From an uncultured Verrucomicrobiales bacterium (GTDB lineage Bacteria; Verrucomicrobiota; Verrucomicrobiia; Verrucomicrobiales; Akkermansiaceae), in NCBI GenBank assembly GCA_937952875.1, contig CALFDI010000044.1:1-6007 (forward strand): a stretch of 6,007 nucleotides of DNA. The letters run 5' to 3'. The notes under the pieces are model-generated. The model saw nothing but the letters and a program-made list of their open reading frames with translations, ran no database searches and was not told the DNA's origin. Of the stretch, positions 1 to 6,007 are shown in pieces; within the stretch, counting starts at the first letter, position 1, and every line of letters starts with the position of its first letter. Both the position numbers and the translations under genes were made by a program.

Positions 1-468
1 CTAGAGAACACATCTCATATTCCAAAACGAAACGTCCACTACGATACCAAAATCAACAATGTCATGTTCCATACGGCTACTGATAAAGCCGTATGTGTCA
101 TTGACTTAGATACCGTCATGCCTGGATACATTTCGTTAGACTTCGGAGATCTTGTCCGGACAGCTGCCTGTTCAGCATCCGAGGAAGAAACAGACCTTTC
201 TCAAATATTTCTCGATTTAGAATTCTACACCGCTATCTACGATGGATTTCTCGAAGCAACTGGAACTCTAATCACTGCAGCAGAAAAGGAGATTCTCCCA
301 TTCTCGAGTAAACTCATTACGCTAGAATTAGCGATCCGTTTTCTGACTGATTATATACTAGGAGATAAGTATTTTAAAACGAACTATCCATCTCAAAACT
401 TGAATAGAGCTAGAAACCAAATAGCTTTAGTCAAGTCTATGGAAGAAAAATTGTTACTCAGACCATAA
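1..468 (+). CDS. Sugar kinase of the phosphotransferase (APH/ChoK-like) fold, NahK-like; 5' truncated
   Basis: The frame is open from base 1 to the TAA at 466-468, giving the last 155 residues of a protein whose family is usually about 350-370 residues; the N-lobe lies outside the window. The fragment shows the catalytic loop HYDTKINN (fragment residues 13-20, an HxDxxxxN Brenner motif with D15 and N20) and the metal-binding DxD in VIDLDTVMPG (D35, D37). DFGDLVRTA (47-55) and a helical C-terminal lobe follow. The combination DTKxNN plus IDLDTVMPG plus DFGD is typical of N-acetylhexosamine 1-kinases and relatives often annotated as aminoglycoside phosphotransferase or mucin desulfatase. Known members phosphorylate GlcNAc or GalNAc at C1 in the cytoplasm, feeding UDP-sugar salvage. 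The sugar here is inferred, not shown. The methionine at base 64 lies inside the conserved catalytic loop and is not the start. G+C is about 39%, lower than the other genes. The gene converges with dnaE across 42 bases. Confidence 0.85.
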   Translation, partial: LENTSHIPKRNVHYDTKINNVMFHTATDKAVCVIDLDTVMPGYISLDFGDLVRTAACSASEEETDLSQIFLDLEFYTAIYDGFLEATGTLITAAEKEILPFSSKLITLELAIRFLTDYILGDKYFKTNYPSQNLNRARNQIALVKSMEEKLLLRP

Positions 469-510
469 GGCCAACAAAAACCTCTCCCACGATGAGTTTG
501 ATTCGCTCTT
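469..510. other. Convergent intergenic gap, no terminator seen
   Basis: These 42 bases separate the stop codons of the plus-strand kinase and the minus-strand dnaE. I looked for a GC-rich hairpin followed by a T run in both directions and found none. The only stem (GAG...CTC near 495-508) is three pairs long. Either termination is Rho-dependent, or the two transcripts overlap at their 3' ends. Confidence 0.6.
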
Positions 511-3500
511 TTAGAATTCAATCCAAGCTGCTAATTCTTTTTTAAGCTTCTTACTTTTCGCGACCTTATATGTCTCAGAAGTATTAATCACAGCTCGCTT
601 ACCTGTCCCGCTCACAACGCTAATCACGACTGATGAACGACCAGGGTTCGCCACGAGAAGTGATTTAATCTGATCAAGATCTTCCTGGCCATGGCGTCCT
701 ACCCAGAGTGTTAGCTGTAAAGCGTTAGCCGCGATATTCACTGCCTTCTGTTTTGCTTTGAGCTGTTTGAAGTCTGAGGCGCTTATTTTGCGCTGCTGAG
801 TCCGATCGTCTTCTTGGATTTGTCCTCTGAAGCGAACTACGCTGCCCACATCTAACAGGCCCGATTCTCGAGAAGGAACGTAACTCTCTTTCCAAAGCAT
901 AATTTCCGTGCTGCCTGTAAAGTCTTCCACCGTAATGATACCAAAAGGATTTCCTGTCTTCGTCGTCCGGTGTTCTACGTGTCTAATCATACCGGCGAAT
1001 AGAAAACGTTGCCGCCTATCGCGTGGGTCCACTTCTATGTCTTCTAGTAGCCCGATTTTTTCAAACTTATCTGCATCAATGACACCTCGGAAGCGATCAA
1101 GAGGGTGACCTGAGATATAGAACCCTAACAGCTCCTTCTCATGCTCTAAGCGTTCTTCCTTTGGCCACTCTTCAAGAGGTGAGTCTATGTCTTCTGGCTT
1201 TGCTGCAGGTGCGCCGAAGTCCATTGCATCGAAGAGAGAAACTTGTCCCGCAGCACGATCCTTCTGCATCGAACTTGCAGAGGCAACAGCACTCTCGACT
1301 CGATTAAATAAAATTGCACGGGGCTCATTACTCCAATCAAACGCTCCACCCTTCACAAGGTTTTCTAAAATGCGCTTATTCACTGCTTTTGAATCAAGGC
1401 GTTGACTGAGATCTTCAAGACTTTCAAACGGACCGTTTTCGTTTCTGTTCGCTATAACTACCTCCATGGCTGCAGCTCCTACATTTTTAATAGCTGCGAG
1501 CCCGTAGCGAATAGCTTTGGCTCCCATCGGAGTCGTCTCTGGTGTGAAACGAAGTTGAGACTTATTTAAATCTGGTGGAAGTATCTCAATTCCCATTCGA
1601 TGACATTCTGCTACGAAAACACTAATTTTATCAGTGTTTTGAATCTCATTTGAGAGCAGTCCACACATGAACTCAACCGGGAAATTCGCCTTTAAGTAAG
1701 CTGTCCAGTAGGAGATGTGACCATAGCATGCGGAGTGAGATTTATTAAATCCATAGCCCGCGAAACTCGCGATTTTATCGAATATCTTATTCGCAAGTGG
1801 AGCATCAATATCGTTTGTTTCCTTAGCCCCTTTGACAAAGTTCGCCCGCTGCTCATCCATGGCCTCCTTCTTTTTCTTACCCATGGCTCGACGCAAAAGG
1901 TCCGCACCACCAAGTGAATAACCAGCAAGAACTTTAGCAGCATTCTGCACCTGCTCCTGATAGATCATGACTCCGAATGTGTCTCCGCAGATTGTTTCTA
2001 ACAGAGGATGTTCGTAGATCACTTTCTTGTGCCCTTTTTTTACCTCGATCATTTGATCGATGAATTGCATCGCGCCTGGTCGATAAAGCGCGAGCAAGTC
2101 AATGATATCTTCAATACGATCCATTCCGTATTTCTTACACGTCTCAACCATTCCGCCGGACTCGAGCTGGAAGACGCCCATCGTCTCTCCCCTATTAAGA
2201 ATTTCAAAAGTCCGACTATCTTCCAGTGGCACTTTATTAATATCAAAGTCAGGCGTATGAAGGTTGATATGATTCACTGCCTCCTGGATCACTGTGAGGT
2301 TTTTCAACCCTAAGAAATCCATTTTGAGCAATCCAATTTCTGTAATCGCCCCCATGTCAGCTTGAGCCACAATTTCACCTTCACTTGCTCGTGCTAATGG
2401 CACGTGCTCGTCCAACTCACGATCACCTATAACGATACCAGCAGCATGAACGCCCGTATTTCGCACAAGTCCCTCGAGGCGGAGTGCATACTTCCAGAGT
2501 TTTTGATACACATCGCTGCTCTCGATCATATCTTTGAGCTCCGGTTTTGCTTCGAACTCTTCCGCCAGCTTAACTCCCGGTTTTGCCTCGATCATCTTAG
2601 CGAGTGAGTCAGTCTCACCGTAACTCACACCCATCACGCGGCCGACATCTCGAATTACGCTTTTTGCCCCAAGCTTACCATAAGTGATGATGTGCGACAC
2701 ACAGCGCTCGCCGTATTTACGACGCACATAGTCGATCACCTCTACACGCCGGCTTTGACAAAAATCAATATCAACATCTGGTGGACTTACGCGCTCTGGA
2801 TTCAAGAATCTCTCAAAAAGAAGACCGAACCTCATGGGACAAATATCTGTAATTCCCATCGTGTAAGCAACAAGAGATCCGGCAGCCGAACCGCGACCTG
2901 GGCCGACCGGAATGCCTTGATCGCGCCCCCAGTTAATAAAGTCCGCGGTAATTAAGAAATATGAGGCGAAGTTAAGGCTATTGATCGTGTCTATCTCATA
3001 TTCAAGACGCTTACGGTATTCTTGATTATTTTCAGCGATTTCTTTGCCGTAACGTGCTTCTAGACCTTCGAAGCACACTTTTCTAAAATATTCTTCCCGC
3101 GGAGTGCCATCTGGTGAATCAAACTGTGGATACTTCTCAGAGCTCGTCGGATCTAAGACCATAGTCACATTACAGCGCTCTGCTATCTCTAGAGTTGCAT
3201 CGCAGGCACCCGGCACATCTTTAAAGAGTTCTCGCATCTGCTCAGCTGTCTTGAAATAGACTTCTGGAGAATAGGACATCCTATTTTGATCGATCTGTTG
3301 CTTACCCGTGCCTATGCAGATGAGGATGTCATGGGCATCATGGTCGTCCTCACTTAAGAAGTGCACATCATTTGCCGCAACTGGCTTCAGTCCAAACTCC
3401 TGAGCCAGATCTAACAAGACAGGTGTTACCTTTCTCTGATCTTCTAACCCATGATCGTGAATCTCCACATAAAGATGATCTTTCCCGTAGATGTCTAGTA

Positions 3501-3993
3501 GCTCAGCCATCTGTGCCCGGGCTTTTTCTAGATCATCTAGCCGAATCCATTCGTTTACAGGCCCTGAAATACAACCACTCAAACAAATGATTCCTTTAGA
3601 AAATTCACGTAATGTCTCACGATCAACACGTGGCTTGCCATAGTAAAGCCCTTCCAAATGGCCTCGAGTCACAAGCTTTGTCAGATTATCATATCCCTCA
3701 TTCGTCTCAGCTAGCAGAGTCAAATGTGTCGCCCTCTTACGGCCAGGAATTTCCTTCTTTTCCGATAAAGGCCCAGGTGCGAGGTAAATCTCACAGCCAA
3801 AGATAGGCTTCACTCCGGCCTTTGTGCACTTCATGTAGAATTCCACCGCTCCGAAGAGATTCCCATGATCTGTCATGGCCACAGCAGGCATGCCTAACTC
3901 CTTAGCACGATCTGCTAACTCATTGATCCTAATGGCCCCATCTAGGGTAGAATACTGAGTATGAAGGTGAAGATGGACAAAAGAATCTGACAT
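511..3993 (-). CDS. dnaE: DNA polymerase III alpha subunit (DnaE1 type)
   Basis: This is the catalytic subunit of the chromosomal replicase, complete at 1160 residues (E. coli DnaE is also 1160). A PHP domain spans about 5-280, beginning HLHLHTQYS; candidate metal ligands H9, H11, D18, H43, E68, H90, C141, D209 and H211 are all present. Palm motifs follow: GPGRGSAAGS (364-373), and PDVDIDF (405-411, bases 2761-2781) with catalytic D408 and D410. The third catalytic aspartate is D559 in KMDFLGL. The fingers contain LYRPG (636-640), YQEQV (678-682), GGADLLRRAMGKKK (695-708) and GYGFNKSHSACY (746-757). A helix-hairpin-helix region lies near 829-850. A clamp-binding pentapeptide QVSLF (917-921, bases 1231-1245) sits where E. 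coli has QADMF. An OB-fold (about 997-1075) and a short C-terminal domain complete it. An in-frame TAG at 4003-4005 precedes the ATG by three codons, so 3993 is the first possible ATG start. No Shine-Dalgarno sequence lies next to it. The clamp motif and full length argue for the replicative DnaE1 rather than the mutagenic DnaE2 (ImuC). Confidence 0.98.
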   Translation of the reverse strand: MSDSFVHLHLHTQYSTLDGAIRINELADRAKELGMPAVAMTDHGNLFGAVEFYMKCTKAGVKPIFGCEIYLAPGPLSEKKEIPGRKRATHLTLLAETNEGYDNLTKLVTRGHLEGLYYGKPRVDRETLREFSKGIICLSGCISGPVNEWIRLDDLEKARAQMAELLDIYGKDHLYVEIHDHGLEDQRKVTPVLLDLAQEFGLKPVAANDVHFLSEDDHDAHDILICIGTGKQQIDQNRMSYSPEVYFKTAEQMRELFKDVPGACDATLEIAERCNVTMVLDPTSSEKYPQFDSPDGTPREEYFRKVCFEGLEARYGKEIAENNQEYRKRLEYEIDTINSLNFASYFLITADFINWGRDQGIPVGPGRGSAAGSLVAYTMGITDICPMRFGLLFERFLNPERVSPPDVDIDFCQSRRVEVIDYVRRKYGERCVSHIITYGKLGAKSVIRDVGRVMGVSYGETDSLAKMIEAKPGVKLAEEFEAKPELKDMIESSDVYQKLWKYALRLEGLVRNTGVHAAGIVIGDRELDEHVPLARASEGEIVAQADMGAITEIGLLKMDFLGLKNLTVIQEAVNHINLHTPDFDINKVPLEDSRTFEILNRGETMGVFQLESGGMVETCKKYGMDRIEDIIDLLALYRPGAMQFIDQMIEVKKGHKKVIYEHPLLETICGDTFGVMIYQEQVQNAAKVLAGYSLGGADLLRRAMGKKKKEAMDEQRANFVKGAKETNDIDAPLANKIFDKIASFAGYGFNKSHSACYGHISYWTAYLKANFPVEFMCGLLSNEIQNTDKISVFVAECHRMGIEILPPDLNKSQLRFTPETTPMGAKAIRYGLAAIKNVGAAAMEVVIANRNENGPFESLEDLSQRLDSKAVNKRILENLVKGGAFDWSNEPRAILFNRVESAVASASSMQKDRAAGQVSLFDAMDFGAPAAKPEDIDSPLEEWPKEERLEHEKELLGFYISGHPLDRFRGVIDADKFEKIGLLEDIEVDPRDRRQRFLFAGMIRHVEHRTTKTGNPFGIITVEDFTGSTEIMLWKESYVPSRESGLLDVGSVVRFRGQIQEDDRTQQRKISASDFKQLKAKQKAVNIAANALQLTLWVGRHGQEDLDQIKSLLVANPGRSSVVISVVSGTGKRAVINTSETYKVAKSKKLKKELAAWIEF

Positions 3994-4126
3994 AGAGCGC
4001 AGCTAATGTGAAGCTAGCTCGGCCCCTGCGCAAGCTTGCCTCCACCTGTTAGAGATTTTTTCTAGAAATATGCTTTTAAAGATTCCGTGATCGCCCGTTC
4101 TTTGTAAATTTTCATTTAATTATTTA
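3994..4126. promoter_or_regulatory. Divergent intergenic region between dnaE and the nucleotidyltransferase gene
   Basis: These 133 bases lie between two start codons facing away from each other, so promoters for both directions are expected here. The half near dnaE is GC-rich; the half near 4127 is AT-rich (about 4101-4126 is mostly A and T). The best plus-strand -10-like hexamer is TATGCT at 4069-4074, with a poor -35 partner (CTGTTA at 4046-4051, 17-base spacer). On the minus strand TTTACA (4108-4103) is a fair -35 but has no good -10. I therefore do not assign individual promoters. The region also holds a purine-rich GGTGGAGG on the minus strand (4046-4039), 45 bases before the dnaE start, and short palindromes at 4012-4019 and 4031-4038. 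Confidence 0.5.
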
Positions 4127-4960
4127 ATGAAAGTTCACAAAGCCGTCATTACCGCCGCTGGCCCCGATCAGCGTTATCTTCCTCTTCAAGCCGTCGAAAC
4201 GCGAGCAGGCCAGCCTGTGACCGTCTTACAGCTGCTACTGGATGAATTATTTGCTGCTGGTATCACTCAAGCAGCTATTATTGTCGCTCAGGGTGACACC
4301 GCAGATTATACTACTGCTGCTGGCCCACACATCGAAAAAGTCACATTCATAGAACAAAGCGAACCGCTCGGTTACGGTCATGCCGTCTGGCTAGCAAAAG
4401 ACTTCATCTCAGCTGAACCTTACCTTTTAATGGTTAGCGACCATCTTTATCTAAGCCACTCTGATCGTAGCTGTATCAGACAAGTCCTAGATGCTGCATC
4501 ACATAATAAATGTGCCATTTCTGCCGTTCAAGCCACACATGAAAGCCAGTTACCACTCTATGGCGCAGTGGGCGGTAAGCGCATTGTTCAGAGTAAAGAC
4601 CTCTTTCGAATAGAGACGGTCATGGAAAAACCAAGTCCTACGGTAGCAGAACAACACTTAATCATTCCGGGACTTAGAGCTGGCCAGTATTTATGCTTCT
4701 TCGGAATGCATGTTCTTACTGCATCCACAGTAGATACTCTTGAAGCACAAGCGAATTCAGGCGATTCATTTGGATTAAATGAAACACTGGCTGAATTAGC
4801 AAAATCTGAAAAGTATCTCGCTTACCAAGTCGATGGCCAACGTTTCAATCTAGAGGCTGACCATGGCCTTGTCGTAGCACAACTCGCCCTCGCCTTATCT
4901 GGGCCAAAACGTGATACTCTGATGGCCTCTATCATCGAACTACTTGCTACTACCCGCTGA
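4127..4960 (+). CDS. GalU-like sugar-1-phosphate nucleotidyltransferase, divergent active site
   Basis: 277 residues with a nucleotidyltransferase (GT-A-like) fold. The likely reaction is UTP (or another NTP) plus sugar-1-phosphate giving NDP-sugar and pyrophosphate in the cytoplasm; the substrate is not determinable. Supporting motifs are the N-terminal strand-loop KAVITAAG (5-12) with R16, and QSEPLGYGHAV (77-87), the nucleotide-binding loop of the GalU type. Also present are VSDHLYL with metal-binding D105, VMEKP (165-169) with the E167-K168 pair that contacts sugar phosphate in GalU, and IPGLRAGQYLCFFGMHVL (180-197). Several signature positions differ: the GxGTR loop reads GPDQR (12-16), the usual KP reads QP (29-30), and the second metal aspartate of the DxG motif appears to be N241 in FNLEAD. 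It may prefer an unusual substrate or be poorly active. The ATG at 4127 is the only plausible start, because an in-frame TGA lies at 4088-4090; no Shine-Dalgarno is visible. The next gene follows after six bases in the same frame, so the two are surely co-transcribed. Naming it galU would overstate the evidence. Confidence 0.88.
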   Translation: MKVHKAVITAAGPDQRYLPLQAVETRAGQPVTVLQLLLDELFAAGITQAAIIVAQGDTADYTTAAGPHIEKVTFIEQSEPLGYGHAVWLAKDFISAEPYLLMVSDHLYLSHSDRSCIRQVLDAASHNKCAISAVQATHESQLPLYGAVGGKRIVQSKDLFRIETVMEKPSPTVAEQHLIIPGLRAGQYLCFFGMHVLTASTVDTLEAQANSGDSFGLNETLAELAKSEKYLAYQVDGQRFNLEADHGLVVAQLALALSGPKRDTLMASIIELLATTR

Positions 4961-4966
4961 TCTCAA

Positions 4967-6007
4967 ATGGCCTCTTCACCATTCATAGACGCTATCGTAT
5001 CCGAGTCTTCTGACACTCGGAACCAATCTCTAGCTTCACTCTGCGAAGGACTCACCGTCTCAGAACTACTAGAGCATTGTGCAGAACTAGATGCCTTTCG
5101 TAGAGAAGGAAAAAGTCTCTACCATAGAGTGCGCGCACTCTTCTTCTTATACGCGATTCATCGCTTTGAGCTACCACCTCTTTTGAGTGGAACACCGGCT
5201 GGGCAGATTCCCTTCACAGGATATGAGCTGCTTCTTAATCGCCGCTTTGAAGAAGCTATTGATGATTTTCTCAACGCTCAGGACAGCCAAGGCCCTGGTG
5301 ATGCTATCAGTTCATCACTATCATCCGCCTATCATAGCCTAGCCTTCCAAACTTTAGCGGACCAAGTGCGCTCAAGTGTTCGATCTGTAAAGGGTAACCG
5401 CTGGATGTTTCGAATGGGGCATCCCGCAGACCATCCTCTTACATTTCACCAAGATCTACTAGATACATCAGAGAGTGGGACATATCCTATTTTACGTGAG
5501 ACCACACCTGTTAGGATGGATCTCACTCATTCAGCCTGGTCTGATATCTTCTTTCTCGGCATGGACTATCCAGAGGGGGCGAAGGTTATCAATGTCTCAG
5601 TCGATCTAGGCGTCCACGGGAGGGACGATACGACTAGTCCACCTGTAGAGGCTTACCTCCGAGTTATCGATCAACCAGTCATTCGCCTCACGAGCGTCGA
5701 CCTGAATACCACTGCTGATGTGACATCACTTGGAGATGTCTTCGACTTCGCTAAAGACTACCTCGGCCTCCTGAAAGCGGCTATCATTGCATCAGGTGTT
5801 GTTCCACCAGGTATCGAAGGGTCTGGTCAAACACTTGAAAGTCTCTTAACACGCCTTGTTGGTAAAGGCCGTGGGATAGAACTCGTCTCGAGCGTGAATG
5901 ATATCACGAAGGGTTCACGACTCGCCGTTTCTACGAATCTTTTAGCAGCTCTAATAGCTGCTTGTATGCGTGCTACGAGTCAGACTTCTACACTAACGGG
6001 TGAGCTC
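4967..6007 (+). CDS. GHMP-kinase-like protein with an unrecognised N-terminal region; 3' truncated
   Basis: An open frame of 347 codons runs from the ATG at 4967 to the window edge without a stop. Residues 1-175 are mostly helical, with a conserved-looking LYHRVRALFFLYAIHRFELP (51-70); I recognise no known domain there, and there is no signal peptide or membrane segment. From about 179 it resembles the N-terminal half of GHMP sugar kinases such as L-fucokinase. TTPVRMDLTHSAWSD (179-193) sits where those have RVDLAGGWSD. GAKVINVSVDL (204-214) and PVIRLTSVDL (237-246) follow, then FDFAKDYLGLLKAAIIASG (259-277) and NDITKGSRLAVST (311-323), which occupies the ATP-loop position of PKGSGLGTS. The two glycines of GSGLG are R318 and A320, so ATP binding or phosphotransfer may be altered or lost; this could also be a family-specific variant. 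A full protein would probably continue for at least 150-200 residues. The start follows the previous stop by six bases with no ribosome binding site, suggesting translational coupling. Confidence 0.75.
   Translation, partial: MASSPFIDAIVSESSDTRNQSLASLCEGLTVSELLEHCAELDAFRREGKSLYHRVRALFFLYAIHRFELPPLLSGTPAGQIPFTGYELLLNRRFEEAIDDFLNAQDSQGPGDAISSSLSSAYHSLAFQTLADQVRSSVRSVKGNRWMFRMGHPADHPLTFHQDLLDTSESGTYPILRETTPVRMDLTHSAWSDIFFLGMDYPEGAKVINVSVDLGVHGRDDTTSPPVEAYLRVIDQPVIRLTSVDLNTTADVTSLGDVFDFAKDYLGLLKAAIIASGVVPPGIEGSGQTLESLLTRLVGKGRGIELVSSVNDITKGSRLAVSTNLLAALIAACMRATSQTSTLTGEL

Noticed and set aside
64..66. ATG at 64 as the start of a small 134-residue gene.
   Set aside because: The frame is open upstream to base 1 and encodes the conserved HYDTKINN catalytic loop, so this is an internal methionine of a truncated kinase.
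469..510. Bidirectional intrinsic terminator in the convergent gap.
   Set aside because: No stem longer than three pairs and no paired T tract could be found on either strand.
704..2200. Possible intein or insertion within dnaE, which is a known intein host.
   Set aside because: The protein aligns end to end with normal DnaE spacing and length, and the motifs PDVDIDF, KMDFLGL and GYGFNKSHS are uninterrupted.
908..2955. Several open frames of 64-101 codons on the plus strand, and two on the minus strand, inside dnaE.
   Set aside because: They overlap the strongly conserved dnaE frame, have no family resemblance or ribosome binding sites, and are rich in residues expected from reading a real gene out of frame.
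3372..3806. Two further plus-strand open frames opposite the PHP domain of dnaE.
   Set aside because: They are antisense shadows of the conserved PHP coding sequence and have no recognisable motifs.
4012..4038. Palindromes AGCTAGCT (4012-4019) and CAAGCTTG (4031-4038) as operators.
   Set aside because: Each is only eight bases, they are unlike each other, and they occur once; palindromes this short are expected by chance.

Overview
The window is ordinary bacterial chromosomal DNA with four protein genes and almost no non-coding space. G+C is about 48-50% in hand-counted samples over most of its length, but only about 39% in the first 468 bases. The DnaE type (single-chain bacterial replicase alpha with a complete PHP domain) and the sugar-metabolism genes fit a Gram-negative environmental bacterium. 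My best guess is the Planctomycetes-Verrucomicrobia-Chlamydiae group, perhaps Verrucomicrobia. That guess rests on remembered family resemblance only and is weak. None of the three visible start codons has a convincing Shine-Dalgarno sequence at normal spacing, which is common in such lineages.

Layout: (1) 1-468, plus strand: the C-terminal 155 residues of a phosphotransferase-fold sugar kinase resembling N-acetylhexosamine 1-kinase (NahK). (2) 511-3993, minus strand: a complete dnaE, DNA polymerase III alpha subunit, 1160 residues, tail-to-tail with the kinase across 42 bases. (3) 3994-4126: a 133-base divergent intergenic region that must hold the promoters of dnaE and of the plus-strand pair. 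(4) 4127-4960, plus strand: a GalU-like sugar-1-phosphate nucleotidyltransferase. (5) 4967-6007, plus strand, running off the window: a protein with an unrecognised N-terminal region of about 175 residues followed by a GHMP-kinase-like domain.

The plus-strand genes look like parts of a sugar salvage and activation route: an anomeric sugar kinase, a sugar-1-phosphate nucleotidyltransferase and a second sugar-kinase-like protein. The replication gene lies in the opposite orientation between them. The most interesting part is 4127-6007. The nucleotidyltransferase and the GHMP-like protein share one reading frame and are separated by one TGA and two codons. This echoes the pyrophosphorylase-then-kinase fusion of the Fkp type. 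Both proteins depart from textbook catalytic motifs at several positions, so their chemistry is uncertain. I found no mobile element, CRISPR array, RNA gene or clear terminator.
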